Shown one piece after another: positions 39,140-50,559 of a stretch of DNA of 64,000 bases. The stretch is taken from the NCBI GenBank assembly GCA_943736015.1, contig OX031062.1, positions 57,958,962-58,022,961 on the forward strand, in the 5' to 3' direction. The position numbers and the translations under genes were made by a program. Positions within the stretch are counted from its first letter, which is position 1. Every line of letters starts with the position of its first letter. The stretch comes from Tridacna crocea (taxonomy: Eukaryota > Mollusca > Bivalvia > Cardiida > Cardiidae). The notes beneath the pieces were generated by a model that was not told the origin of the DNA, did not search any database, and saw only the letters and a program-made list of their open reading frames with translations.

Positions 39140-39368
39140 TAACCCTTTACTCTTTAGATACTCATTTCTACGCACTGCTTGTAGGAGCCTTTGGAAAACA
39201 TTATGGCAAAAGGTGAAATTGCTCGTGACGAGCAATTTCACCTTTTGTCACAATGTTTTCTATGCTATCAAAATATGTCATATACACATAAAAAACCGGA
39301 TTCATCCATGCTGTTAATTCGGGTCAATTAGAGATACCATAGAAATGCCTTATAGGGTAAAAGGTTAA
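39140..39368 (+). mobile_element. PB-B element
   Basis: TAACCCTTTACTCTTTAGAT to AGGGTAAAAGGTTAA; core AATTGCTCGTGACGAGCAAT perfect. Confidence 0.92.
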
Positions 39369-39574
39369 CCAAACAACAAAATTTTAGACTAGTCCAAACT
39401 GAAAGCATTTGCAGACTACAAAATTAAAGTTCCTGAAAATTAGAAACTTGTATCGAAGAGAAGAGAAAACATTGTGGGAAAAGGTAACCAGCATTTTCTC
39501 CTTTTCCCACAATGTTTTCAAAAGGCTTCTTTCTCAGGGTTGTCAAAAGTAGGGATCGTGCGGAAATGGATTAA
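39365..39574 (-). mobile_element. PB-A element abutting PB-B
   Basis: TTAACCAAACAACAAAATTT to GTGCGGAAATGGATTAA; the first core arm is shortened to GGAAAAGGTAACCAG. Confidence 0.85.
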
Positions 39575-39739
39575 CTTTTTTCAGATATGCAATTTACGTA
39601 CAAACAAAAAAACGAAACAGCCATGCTTTAGTAAAAGGATGCCTATCCGTAAAGCATTGTACCAAGGAAGACATCACGTAAGAAGGAACCAATAAAATCG
39701 ACTTTGCCTATATATGAAACGACTAATCATATAATGAGG

Positions 39740-40142
39740 CATCTTCGCGAGCCAAGTTTAAGATCACTACGTGGATCTTACCTTGGCTAATTGAGCCCGA
39801 TTTCGAGATTTCTGCGACGCGCCCTCTATTGGGTACTGGTTATTACCCTCCTTTACATCATATTTCTAAAAGCAAATGAAATATCGATTTACAAACTGCT
39901 TAGGAATACACATGAAGCGATAAGAAGACATCCACGTGGGTTTCCATGTTTTACCTTCTATTCGAAAGGTAGAGACCTTGTTCTTTTTTTATCAAAGATG
40001 AAATGCTACCAGCGATTTCATTCGTTGCAGCTAGAGCTGGCTGCATCCAATGAAAAAGCGTATCAGGTGAACGTAAAAATCAAGCTCGATCCGCCAAGGG
40101 TAGAGTAACGTAGTGAATCGACAGCCTTGGCTTGCAAAGATG
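39740..40142 (+). mobile_element. E-8 element (403 bp) with a 105-codon frame
   Basis: Ends CATCTTCGCGAGCCAAG and CTTGGCTTGCAAAGATG are inverted. The inner frame at 39791-40108 starts MSPISRFLR and ends KIKLDPPRVE. No known domain. Confidence 0.85.
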
Positions 40143-40351
40143 GTAATAAGGTAGAATGCCGAAAATGTACCGATAACAAAACATAAGAGTAATGTTCTGA
40201 CAAAAGGGAGGTAAATGCATATCCGTAACGCTTTGCATCAAGCAAAGTTTCAGCTCAGATCAGCCCCCGCGGATTGCAGACTGATTTGCTGAGGCATAAT
40301 GCCCAACAACCTTCAAGTAAAATGTTTTGAATATTAACGATCAACTAATAA

Positions 40352-40590
40352 TAATTGGTCTGCAACACGCGAAAAGGGGCATTCGGACATTTGCGTAAAA
40401 GGTTGCTTCGGATCAGCCTGTGTGTCCCCCCTCCCCACCCCCGGCAGACTAATCCCAAACGACACTTTCCGTTTTTATGAAATTTGCAGTTTTGTGCAAC
40501 TGTTGGACAAAATCTAATGTAGCCTACGCAATCTGGGATGACTCTACGCAAATGTGCGAATGCCCCTTTTCGCGTGTCGCATACCAAATT
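40352..40590 (+). mobile_element. FB-2 element
   Basis: TTGGTCTGCAACACGCGAAA to TTTCGCGTGTCGCATACCAA; the first palindrome is replaced by a C-rich CCCCCCTCCCCACCCCC stretch. Confidence 0.85.
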
Positions 40591-40650
40591 ACAATGAAAG
40601 AGCTAAGTGTTTTATTGGTCAAGTTGTCTGTTTCTTCATGCTGCCTTATC

Positions 40651-41265
40651 CGTTGTATGCGCATGTCATATTCTTCGAAGATTCGACCTGTCTACTCTGA
40701 CGCATCACCGATCCCATAAACTAGGGAAAAGTAGGGCTTGTAACCGTATCAGGACAATTCCCCACCCCACGGACAATTGCCCCCTGCGGACAATTCCTCC
40801 CGGACCATTGCCCCCCCCCCCCCACCATTGCCTCCCGAGGACAAGGGATTGTCCTTGGAGGCAATAGTCCGGGGCAATTGTCCTCGGAGGCAATATTCCG
40901 GGGGAATTGTCCTCGGAGGCAATATTCCGGGGAAATTGTCCTCGGTGGCAACGGTCCGGGGGGAATGGTCCTCAGGGGGCAATTGTTCGGGGGGAGGGGG
41001 CAATTGTCCGGGGGGCAATTATCCCAGAATCCTTGGAACACCAAAGCTTTTACCCATGCCTGTAGGGGCTGTTTTAATAAATGGGCGGTGCATACGTTAC
41101 ATAATAGCTGATCATAACTGAAGGAATCGCACGAGGTAGCGTTTTATGGAATAAACCTTTATTTTAGTTCGAGATTCATAGTAACGGTCGTCGCGCAGGA
41201 AAGTAGTCCGGTTCTGTACCCAGAATGCCCAAATTCGATAGAATGCCATCTAGCGGGAAATAATG
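40651..41265 (+). mobile_element. E-7 element interrupted by a minisatellite
   Basis: CGTTGTATGCGCATGTCATA at the left; after 41090, GCACGAGGTAGCGTTTTATG and AATGCCATCTAGCG. Confidence 0.82.
40745..41035 (+). repeat. GC-rich minisatellite, about 30-bp unit
   Basis: GGAATTGTCCTCGGAGGCAA-type units are repeated with drift. The proline-rich and glycine-rich open frames here are products of the repeat. Confidence 0.9.
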
Positions 41266-41854
41266 CTGCCTTATATTTTTATAAATTGACTGTCACAGTG
41301 ATTAATTTGATTCACGTGTGCCACCGTGAACAATCGAAAATAGTCATTTATCTTACTTGAACCCTGTTAATCTTTTAACTTTTCAAGCCAGGATAGTTTT
41401 GAAATAGGACGCCTATGGTCCGTAAAATCGCTGAAAAAACGTACGGAATATCGAAGGTTCATTGCACAGAGTTACGAATTGAATACAGTCATGAATATGC
41501 AAGTCAGTTAGTTAATGCATACAATTGGAAAATTCTTTTTTTTTCTGTTCACGTAGGTTGCAAGTCAAGATCACATTTTAATCTTGACTGTTGTTACAAT
41601 CCCTTTAATTGCTATAAGTGCATTGCACTTTAGCATGATATATTTTAAATTAATTGACAAAATGTTTTAACACAAAGAAGGAAATGATAGCGTTGTTTCA
41701 AATTGCACTTTGCATGATGCATTTCAAATTGATGAATTAAAACTTTAAACAAAGAGAACGAAATGTAAAGTTCTTTCAAAATGAAATTGACTGTGCTATA
41801 TATCACGTCTTCATTGATGCATACATGTCAATGTTATATTGCGTTTCTTTTTCC
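41266..41854. other. Decayed local duplication
   Basis: TTGCACTTTGCATGATGCAT and CATTGCACTTTAGCATGATA share a unit about 80 bp apart (41624, 41703). No gene. Confidence 0.45.
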
Positions 41855-42074
41855 TTAATTCATTACCAAATGACAAATTTTTAGGCATGTCCAAATCGAA
41901 AGCATTTGCCGACAAGAATGACTGAAAATTTGAAATCTGTTTTGTGAATGGTAGAAAACATTGTGATAAAAGGAGTAAATGGTGGTTATCAGCATTTTCT
42001 CCTTCTCAAATAAAGTTTTCTAAAGGCTTCTTTCTCAGGGTCGTCAAAAGTAGGGATTTTGTGGTAATGGTTTC
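41855..42074 (-). mobile_element. PB-A element, worn
   Basis: TTAATTCATTACCAAATGAC to TTGTGGTAATGGTTT; second core arm diverged. Confidence 0.85.
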
Positions 42075-42279
42075 ATGACTGAAAGTTTCGTGATCGGTAA
42101 TATTATTGTTAAAGTCGGTCCAATGTCAAGGCAACATTTGAAGGTCGAAAAGCATCAAGTCGTTAACGTCTTAGTTCTTCTTTTTCTACATGTCTGCCCT
42201 AATTAAAAATGTGGTGCAATTATATTCCTTGATGAGTAGTAAAATCAGAAAATCAGGCATAACGTTACTTAGTTGAAGT

Positions 42280-42481
42280 GGGCCCGTATTCACCAACCAT
42301 TCTAAATAACATTCTTTGTCTCATTCTTCAGAATTTTGTCAGTGTGAAAGTAACAGAACTTCTGATTGGCTAAACCATTCGGTTTAGCCAATCAGAAGTT
42401 CTGTTACTTTCACACGTAGAAAATCTTGAAGACTAAGACAAAGAATGTTCTGAAGAATGGTTAGTGAGTACGAACCCATGG
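42280..42481. mobile_element. FB-5 foldback element
   Basis: TATTCACCAACCATTCTAAA and its inverse AGAATGGTTAGTGAGTACG; centre TGGCTAAACCATTCGGTTTA. Confidence 0.9.
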
Positions 42482-42763
42482 AGGATCCAGGAGTTGAAAT
42501 AAGACAGAATATTGGTAAATCTCCTTTCTCTCGAAGTTGCTTTTTTTAAACTATCTCTCTAATGTTGCCGCTAGAAAATCTACAAATTCAATTCGTTCGA
42601 AAGATGACAAGGCGGCGACATACCCCAAGCAAAATCTTTAAATATTAATGCAGTTTGAAAGACATAGCGCCAAGTATAACGACATCCTGCCTCAAAACAA
42701 CAATCATTCAAATGAAAATTTTATATTTCACTTATCCTTTCGATCCCTAAAGACTAATTCTGA
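42482..42763. other. No recognised content
   Basis: Nothing recognised. Confidence 0.4.
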
Positions 42764-42995
42764 ATGAGCTATGCTCTGTGAAAAAGGGGCTTAATGCATC
42801 TTCGAAAAGTATCGACCCATGTCAGCCTGCGCAGACCGTGCATCCTTACCTTGGCTGGAACTTTTCACTCAATTTTCTGCATGTCCAAGGACCAGGCTAA
42901 CTCATAATCAAGTCGTCTGGATTAAAAAAAAAAAAATGGATAGTGGAGTTCGCCATGGGTCAATTTTCTGTACTTCAAGGACCAGTCTACTTCAC
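42764..42995 (+). repeat. FB-3 element, truncated by PB
   Basis: GAGCTATGCTCTGTGAAAAA, AAAGTATCGACCCATGTCAG, CTGCATGTCCAAGGACCAGG. Confidence 0.75.
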
Positions 42996-42997
42996 GG

Positions 42998-43224
42998 TTA
43001 ACCCTTTCCCAAACAATCCCGGTTTTACGACCCTGACACGGAAACCTTTTGAAAACATTGTGAGAAAAGGAGAAAATGCTGGGAACCAGCATTTTCTCCT
43101 TTTCCCACAATGTTTTCTACCCTGTTGGAAACAACTTTCAATTTTTGAGTTACGTTTATTTTGTCGTCTGCAATAGCTTTCAATTTGGACCAGTCTAACA
43201 TCTTGTCGTTTGGTAAAGACTTAA
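42998..43224 (+). mobile_element. PB-A element
   Basis: TTAACCCTTTCCCAAACAAT to GTTTGGTAAAGACTTAA; intact core. Confidence 0.93.
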
Positions 43225-43526
43225 GTCGGTAATTGAAGAAAATGGATAGTATGGATTAATAAGTGCGGGATGGCTTGTTTTGTACCATGGATGGACATGG
43301 CTGATATGCTTCTTTTTGTTGGACTGTAGATCAACATTAACAGAATCTGTAGGGTGATGTTTGAATTCGATTTCATAGGGCATTCTTTCAAGAGCAATAA
43401 CAAAATTGCAACAAGTGGGTGTCCTTTACTATTTCATTTATTAAGTACATATCAGATCTTCCTTTTGAATCGTCAATATCTTGACGCCAGCAAGTTTCTT
43501 TTCAAGCCAGCAACCATCGCATCTAC
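43225..43526. other. No recognised content
   Basis: Nothing recognised. Confidence 0.4.
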
Positions 43527-43741
43527 ATAACCCGTTACCACACAATTCCCTAAGAAAGAAGCCTTCAGAAAACATTGTGGGAAAAGGAGAAAATGCTGGT
43601 TACCAGCATTTTCTCATTTTCCCACCATGATTTCTACCCTTCACAAAACAAATTTCAAATTTTCAGTCACTTTTATTTTGGCGTCTGCAAAGGCTTTCGA
43701 TCTGGACAAGACTTAAATTTTGTCATTTGGAAATGAGATAA
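43527..43741 (+). mobile_element. PB-A element with left-arm deletion
   Basis: CCCGTTACCACACAATTCCC goes straight to TAAGAAAGAAGCC; right end TTTGGAAATGAGATAAT. Confidence 0.87.
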
Positions 43742-43774
43742 TACACGACGGAAAAACGCTTGTCATTATTCACT

Positions 43775-44088
43775 GAACTCTCCACCAAACGACAAAATTT
43801 TAGACTTGTCCTAATTGAAAGCATTTGCAGACGACAAAGTAAATGCGAATCAATCATTCAAACTTGACTTTAGAAGAGCTTTTAAAAGAGATTGTGGGAA
43901 AAGGAGAAAATGCTGGTTACCAAAACAAACGAGGCTCAAACACTGAAACTTGACTGTAGAAGAGTAGAAAACATTGTGAGAAAAGGAGAAAATGCTGGTT
44001 ACCAGCATTTTCTCTTTTTCCCACAATGTTTTCAAAAGGCTTCTTCCTCTGGGTCGTAAAAACCTGGTACTGTTTGGTAAAGGGTTAA
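43775..44088 (-). mobile_element. PB-A element with internal arm duplication
   Basis: The stretch GGAGAAAATGCTGGTTACC occurs twice, about 80 bp apart, together with the flanking CTTGACT-TAGAAGAG. Shares its last TTAA with the next copy. Confidence 0.9.
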
Positions 44089-44313
44089 CTCTTTACCACA
44101 CGACAACATTTTAGACTGGTTCAAAATGAAAGCATTTGCAGACTACAATATAAAGGTGACCGAAAAATTGAAATTGGTTCTGGGAAGGGTAGAAAACACT
44201 GTGGGAAAAGGAGAAAATGCTGGTTACCAGCATTTTCTCCTTTTCCAACAGTGTTTTCAAAAGGCTTCTTTCTCAGGGGCGTCAAAAGTAGAGATTGTGT
44301 GGTAATGGGTTAA
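44085..44313 (-). mobile_element. PB-A element, full length (229 bp)
   Basis: TTAACTCTTTACCACACGAC to GTGTGGTAATGGGTTAA. Confidence 0.95.
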
Positions 44314-44526
44314 AATTACATTGCTTTTGTAATATATCTTACAGAAACAGACTGAATAAATGCATATGATTGACAATGGGATTCACCGATACCAATTTTC
44401 TTTATTTCCAAAAATCTCCTGTAAAACAAAATTACATTTAGAGTGATCTACAGCATACTTCACTGTGAAAGATTTTCAGTCTAGTTAAACAGTAAGCATT
44501 AAAGACAGGACATGAAAATCTTATTT

Positions 44527-44942
44527 CCATGATGAAAAAAGGGCCGTCGTAGACGGATTATGCTCACCGAACAGGTCTCTTTTTTGGAAACTGAAGGCTG
44601 TCGGTAAATGGTTAGTTTAGTTTAAACATATTTTAATTTCAACAAGAAGAAAAATGAAAATGGTTGGTCACGGGTGAAATTTTGATTAAGACTAAAGGAG
44701 GTATTGGTAAAACTTGGAATTTTACAAGAAACACCCTTTTTCCCATGGCACAGCGTCAAACTCAAATTGGAAAACCGGTATAAAGACATCGGTGCAATAT
44801 CCTAAAGAGTTCATGTATGAAGTTTCACCCAATTTGAAAAAGGCGTTGTGGAGAAATGGCTTCTGACGGACGAACTGACGGACGGACAGACATACGGACA
44901 GACTTAACGTTGACTATATGCTCGCCCTTCGGGTAGCATAAC
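44527..44942 (+). mobile_element. Short Helentron-like element (HL-4b)
   Basis: 5' ATTATGCTCACCGAACAG is roughly inverted to 3' CCCTTCGGGTAGCATAAC. The 3' GACGGACGGACAGAC tract is as in HL-4. Confidence 0.7.
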
Positions 44943-45319
44943 AATGATTTAGATACAAGTTACTGCTTCCTATGACGTCATATTTAAACCATTCAGTCAC
45001 AGCAACATTCACGTCTAAATAGCACCGTGCACTCACGAACACTAAGGCTGTTGAAAAGGTGCTAAATATAAATACAAACAAACAAGCAAATGAATGTTCA
45101 ATGGTCCGGTCAAGTCCTTCAGCAACAGGTAAGAAAGGTGAGGTTAATGGACTTGCAAGGCTACGTCAATGGAACAGAATACGGTAGAATAGAATTTTAG
45201 TCAAATAATCCTTCGCATTGCTAAGTCAGTAAAATAGACAATTTCTGTCAAGTGCGAAATGACCAGAAGGTGTATAATCTCGATTCTGTTTAGGTCTTAA
45301 TAAATTATCTTTAAAAAAA
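44943..45319. other. No recognised content
   Basis: Nothing recognised. Confidence 0.4.
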
Positions 45320-45387
45320 TAGACAGTATAGATCAAAGATCAGACTGCACAGAACTTGCAGTCTGATCTTTGATCTACACTGTCCAT
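45320..45387. repeat. P-4 palindrome, type copy
   Basis: AGTATAGATCAAAGATCAGA pairs with TCTGATCTTTGATCTACACT; loop CTGCACAGAACTTGCAG. Confidence 0.9.
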
Positions 45388-45876
45388 AAAAAGGGCGCAT
45401 GCATTCCAATCAGCTTCAGAAGGTTGCTGTAGGGTATTTTAGTTCCTGCTGACGTTAATAAATCTTACACCATTCTCTACCTCCGGGAATTATTATCGAA
45501 GTTAAAGCATAACCCACCAAACAAAATACAGTTCGTTTAGTTCATTGATTCTTAATCATCTGTATAACGTAAACATTTAGACTTGTCAATCTGTAAAAGG
45601 GCCATATGTTCACAATTGACCGTGCCCAATTAAATCTCTGCTTAAAAGTACACTTTATTTTGTTAAGAAAAAGAATTTCTGAGAAAACATAGTTTCAGCA
45701 ATTTTTTTTTCATACTCTTCCAAAAGCCTTCTTCCTGTTCGACACTAAGATTAAATTGCTATCATATTTTCACAATTTTTCGTTTTATCCTCCTTCTCTA
45801 ATAACCCCCTTTCTTCACGAAAGCTTCGTAATCATTTTGTAATCACCAAATCCCTTCCTATTTCTTATATTCCTCT
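45388..45876. other. No recognised content
   Basis: Nothing recognised. Confidence 0.4.
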
Positions 45877-46214
45877 GGGCCAGTATTCACCAACCATTCT
45901 TAAGAACGTTCTTTGGCTTATTCTCCAGAGTCTTCTACATTTGTAAGTAACACGACTTCTGATAGGCTAAGCCGAATTGGCTAAACCATTCGGTTCAACC
46001 AATGAGAAGTTGTGTTATCTACAAGTGTAGAAAACCTTGGAGAATAAGACTAAGAATATTCTCAAGGATGGTTGGCCACTTGTAAGTTACACAACTTCTG
46101 ATGGGCTAAACCATTTGGTTTAGCCAATCAAAAGTTGTGTTATTTACCAGTTTAGAAAGCCTTGGAGAATACGACTAAGAGTATTCTCAAGAATGTTTGG
46201 TGAATACGGGCCCT
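45877..46214. mobile_element. FB-5 element with a duplicated half
   Basis: First foldback 45877-46075; a second right half (TGATGGGCTAAACCATTTGG to TTGGTGAATACGGGCC) at 46080-46214. Confidence 0.88.
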
Positions 46215-46690
46215 GGTATCATTCGGAAAGGTAAATTCATTTGTATGTTTCCTTGGATTTTTCAGTAAGTACATCATATTTTGACAAACTCTTCACTTTT
46301 TAAGCCTTTACCAATGCCACTTGGCTTTGTTTTAAAACAAATCATATTATAAGGCTTTTGATGTTCCTCGTTACTTTAACTATATATATTTTTTTTCAAA
46401 CAAAAATGTTCAGAATAAATGCTACCACTCCATTCTCAACTTTCCATTTCCTGCTCTGTAACTCGGAATTAAGGTAAGACCTGTGTAATGGAAAACGGCT
46501 ATTTCCACTAAAATATCATCATGCAAAATTAGCTATAATTAAAAATGAGTATTATTGAACTACTTTCACCTTTTAATTAATTTTATTTTTTCCTGCTTTG
46601 AATTATCATTTATAAATCTAAAACCGCTATATTCTCAATTGAAAAAGAGATAATAATTACCTCCCTTTTTAGAAAACAAACAAAAGTATA

Positions 46691-47971
46691 AACAAGAGCT
46701 TCGCAAAGCGGCGCATATACGCCCGAAGGGGCTTGTCAGTGAAATGAGTTGAAATAACGGAAGGGCCATGGATGAAGAGTAGTTAATCTCCATGATATGT
46801 GAAAAGTATTAAAGGGCAGTAGCTAAAAAAAAGAAGGGTGGCATAGTTACAAATTTTGTAAATTGCTGTTCTCAACAAGGAGTTCTATCAGTTTTGAAAG
46901 GTTCAAGATCATAGCTTTTTCATTTTAGAAATTATGGCCCAGATGAAAATTCAAAGAGAAAAACTAACAAAGGGCAATAACTAAAAAAGAAGGATGGCAG
47001 AGTTATGGTTCTTGTGCAGTGCACTTCTTCATAATGTGTTCTATTAGTCTTTGAAGTTTCAAGATGATAGGTTTTAAAGTTTGGGAGTTATGGCCTGGAC
47101 AAAAATTCAAACTGAAAATTAACAAAGGGCAATAACTAAAAAAATAAAGGTCACAGAGTTATGGTTCTTGTGCAGTGCACTTCTCCATAATGTGTTCTAT
47201 CAGTGTATGAAGTTTCAAGATGATAGGTTTTAAAGTTTGGGAGTTATGGCCTGGACAAAAATTCAAACTGAAAATTAACGAAGGGCAATAAGTAAAAAAA
47301 TAAAAGTGGCAGAGTTATGGTTTGTATGCGTTGCACTTCTCCACAATGTGTTCTATCAGTGTATTAAATTCCAAGTTAATAGCTTTTATAGTTTAGAAGT
47401 TATGTCCTAGACAAAAACTCAAACTGAAAATTAACAAAGGGCAATAACTAAAAAAATAAGGGTTGCAGAGTTATGGTTCTTGTGCAAAGCACTTCTCCAT
47501 AATGTGTTCTATCAGTTTATGAAGTTGCAAGTTATTAGCTTTTATAGTTTGGAAGTTATGGCCTGGACAAAAATTCAAACTGAAAATTAACAAAGGGCAA
47601 TAACTCAAAAAATAAAAGTGGCAGAGTTATGTTTCATGTGCACTGTACTTCTCCATAATGTGTTCTATCAGTGTATGTAGTTTCAATTTGATACCTTTTA
47701 TGGTATGAAAGTTATGGCCTGAACAAAAATTCAAAGTGAAAAATTGGTTATTTCAGAAATCAAGGGCAGATAATTTTGGGTCGCAAACAGCGATCAAAAT
47801 TCTAAGACCCAGGTGCACAACTAGACATGATGGAGATTCATTGTGGCAAGTTTCAAATAATTCCGATGAAAACTGTAGGAGGAGTTGCGCACACAAAAAA
47901 TTGCTAACGGACGGACGGACGGACGGACGGACGACCGGGGATATAACATAATACGACCCTTCGGGCGTATA
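46691..47971 (+). mobile_element. Helentron-like element HL-4
   Basis: TATACGCCCGAAGGG (46716-46730) is the exact inverse of CCCTTCGGGCGTATA (47957-47971). It starts AACAAGAGCTTCGCAAAGCG and has a GGAC tract at 47907-47933. Confidence 0.85.
46805..47740 (+). repeat. Tandem array in HL-4, about 156-bp unit, six units
   Basis: AAAGGGCAATAACTAAAAAA recurs near 46813, 46970, 47123, 47281, 47434 and 47591. GTTATGGCCTGGACAAAAAT ends each unit. Confidence 0.93.
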
Positions 47972-48131
47972 AAAAATAGTTTCAAGATAGACATAAACGG
48001 AATTTCTGATCCGTTAGAAATGTGCAAGAATATTATTTCTGCATAAATCCTTATTTATCCTTATTTAACAACCAATTAGAATTTTTGCCAAATGTTCACC
48101 GGAAGTGCATTACACAGGTCTTACCTTAATT

Positions 48132-48565
48132 ACAAGTTTGCATTTATAATTTCTATGACCGACGGCAAGACTTGCATGGGAGATGTGCCAGCAGATATGC
48201 GGACATTCATCTATAAGATTTAAAATCGCCAATGATGACGTATGTAGTTTGGAAAACGCATAGGAACCGGAAATTCAATGGAGTAACGTTACCCTGAGCA
48301 AACTTCTCGGTGATTGTCTTAACTTTTGTTTTTATCATTTATTCACCATTATCTTCAGTTGTGAGATGATTGCACATTCTACATATTTTGACATGTCAAA
48401 AAAGACAGAGGTTTTGTTTGGGAAAAGCGTAGAAATACATTTTTTTTTAATGAATAATAAATATTTTTGTAAAATTATCAAATTTTATTATATTCTTAAA
48501 GCAAGAATCAATCGGAAGCTTATTATATCGAATTGATATTAACGAGAAAAAGATTCATTCGGATT
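48132..48565. other. No recognised content
   Basis: AT-rich from 48420; nothing recognised. Confidence 0.4.
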
Positions 48566-48794
48566 TTAACTCATTACCACACAATCCCTACTTTTGACGC
48601 CTCTGAGAAAGAAGTCTTTAGAAAACACTGTGGGAAAAGGAGAAAATGCTGGTAACCAGCATTTTCTCCTTTTCCCACAATGTTTTCTACCCTTGACAAA
48701 ACAAATTTCATATTTTCAGTCACTTTTATTTTGTCGTCTGCAAATGCTTTCAATTTGGACAAACCTAACATTTTGTCGTTTGGTAATGAGTTAA
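48566..48794 (+). mobile_element. PB-A element, full length (229 bp)
   Basis: TTAACTCATTACCACACAAT to GTTTGGTAATGAGTTAA; perfect core. Confidence 0.96.
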
Positions 48795-49065
48795 GAGAGA
48801 AGGAACAGATAATTCCATCCGATACCCACATTATAGATTTTAAAGACAATAACTCACCCACACCATATTATTTTCATTCTGTAGCCTTTGATTAATAGCA
48901 CACTTGCATGAAGGAGGTGTTGGTATTTTTTCAGACAACAGCGGGGGAAAAAAGAGGTCTGGAAAAGTGCTGAAACCTTTTATCCGAGACCGCTAATTTG
49001 TGAACCGAACGGTAAGTAAAACGTTTATAGTTACCCTTTTAAAAACATGCCCAACAGCACTTTCC

Positions 49066-49294
49066 TTAACTCATTACCAAACGACAATATTTTAGGCTTG
49101 TCCAAATCGAAAACATTTGCAGACGATAAAATAAAAGTGACTGAAAATTTAAGATTTGTTTTGTGAAGGATAGAAAACATTGTGGGAAAAAGAGAAAATG
49201 CTGGTTACCAGCATTTTCTCCTTTCCCCATACTGTTTTCTAAAGGATTCTTTCTCAGGGTCGTCAAAAGTAGGGATTGTTTGGTAATGGGTTAA
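49066..49294 (-). mobile_element. PB-A element, full length (229 bp)
   Basis: TTAACTCATTACCAAACGAC to TTGTTTGGTAATGGGTTAA. Confidence 0.94.
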
Positions 49295-49685
49295 TGGACT
49301 CGTTGGATCGACAAAACTTCTTGTCAGATCTTGATCTACGCCGACCGTAACTTTATCCCAAACACTGCTCTGAGAGTCTTCATTCTATGAGAAAATCCCT
49401 TTTCTAAGGATGGGGTACACTAATGGGCGCCCTAACAAGATCCGTGTAAAATTGCCTTTCATCGCCTGTCAGCATTTTTCCTTTTTCCAAACTGTTTTAT
49501 ATCCTAAAATTGTTGTTGAATGATAAAAAACCTAAAGGTAGCCTTTCATAAAGTGACCAAAAAGGCTGGCAGTATATTTGGCGATAAATGCATTAACACA
49601 TTTAGAGTGGTTTTTTCGCCTTGAAGTACACCATTTTCGAAATCATCCTTGCAAAAGCAACATTTGATCAATATTTGTTTATCAA
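49295..49685. other. PB core traces only
   Basis: CAGCATTTTTCCTTTTTCCA near 49471 is a worn PB core arm; nothing else recognised. Confidence 0.45.
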
Positions 49686-49767
49686 TTATGATAACTGGCT
49701 CGTAACACGCGAAAAGGGGTACTATTCTAGATCCGTAAAAACCAGGGATTGTTTGGGAAAGGGTTAA
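49686..49767 (+). repeat. Chimeric junction: FB-2 start joined to a PB end
   Basis: GTAACACGCGAAAAGGGG runs directly into TACTATTCTAGATCCGTAAA and TTTGGGAAAGGGTTAA. Confidence 0.8.
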
Positions 49768-50151
49768 GCAAGCGCTGTAGGACCAATGGCTCTCCTGTTT
49801 AATTGGTACAGACACTCCTATAATTGGCTTGCAATACGCGAAAAGGGGCATTCGGACATTTGCGTAAATTGTCTTCTCGGATCAGCCTGCACAGTTCCCG
49901 CAGGCTAATCCAAGACGACACTTTCCGTTTTTATGTAATTTTCTGTTTTGCACAAGTCTACTGTAGCACAAAATCTAATGTGATCGTAAAGTGTCGTCTC
50001 GGATAAGCCTGCGCAGTACGCGCAGGCTTATCCGAGACGACACTTTACGCAAATGTCCGAATGCCCCTTTCGGCGTATTGCAAGCCAATTATAGGAGTGT
50101 CTGTACCAATGAACAATTAAACAGGAGAGCCATTGGTCCCGTAAAGCGCTC
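49768..50151. mobile_element. FB-2 element within a larger foldback
   Basis: AGCGCT-TAGGACCAATGGCT on the left returns inverted at 50115-50151. FB-2 (TTGGCTTGCAATACGCGAAA to CGGCGTATTGCAAGCCAA) lies inside at about 49822-50090. Confidence 0.88.
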
Positions 50152-50559
50152 TCTTATGTATAGTAATCTACGGTTGATGACGCTGAAGAGATTCTGGTTT
50201 AAATGACATAAAATATAAATGTAAATATAGATAGATATTTATTTCACTTGTACATAATAATGTACATCATGTTACAAGAAGTGCCATTAACAAATCAGCA
50301 ATAGTCACAGTGACATTAAGGTCAGTACAAACTCAGATCAGACTACACAGCTCGTGCATTCTGATCCTAGATTTGTACTTTCCGCTATTAATTTTGGTTA
50401 GCGTTCCTTTTATTGAATGCAAACTTAATGAATGTGCATACCTTCTGAACAGTATTGTACTCTACAGATTTCATCAAACTTATAAATTTAAACATACTTG
50501 GTCTAACATAGTACTTTTTTTCGATATATTTCTTGTGAAGACTATAGTAAAATATAACT
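50152..50559. other. P-4 copy in otherwise unrecognised sequence
   Basis: P-4 at 50322-50384 (ACTCAGATCAGACTACACAG with GTGCATTCTGATCCTAGATT). Nothing else recognised. Confidence 0.6.

Larger units (their letters stand above)
46467..48131. mobile_element. TIR element carrying HL-4
   Basis: A 24-base perfect inverted pair lies at 46467-46490 and 48108-48131 (core AAGGTAAGACCTGTGTAATG). Without HL-4 it would be about 385 bp. Confidence 0.75.

Noticed and set aside
40705..41121. Proline-rich and glycine-rich open frames
   Set aside because: Products of the GC-rich minisatellite; open in several frames at once.
46805..47740. Regular array as a CRISPR
   Set aside because: Units of about 156 bp are similar along their whole length, with no short repeat plus unique spacer pattern; the host is eukaryotic.
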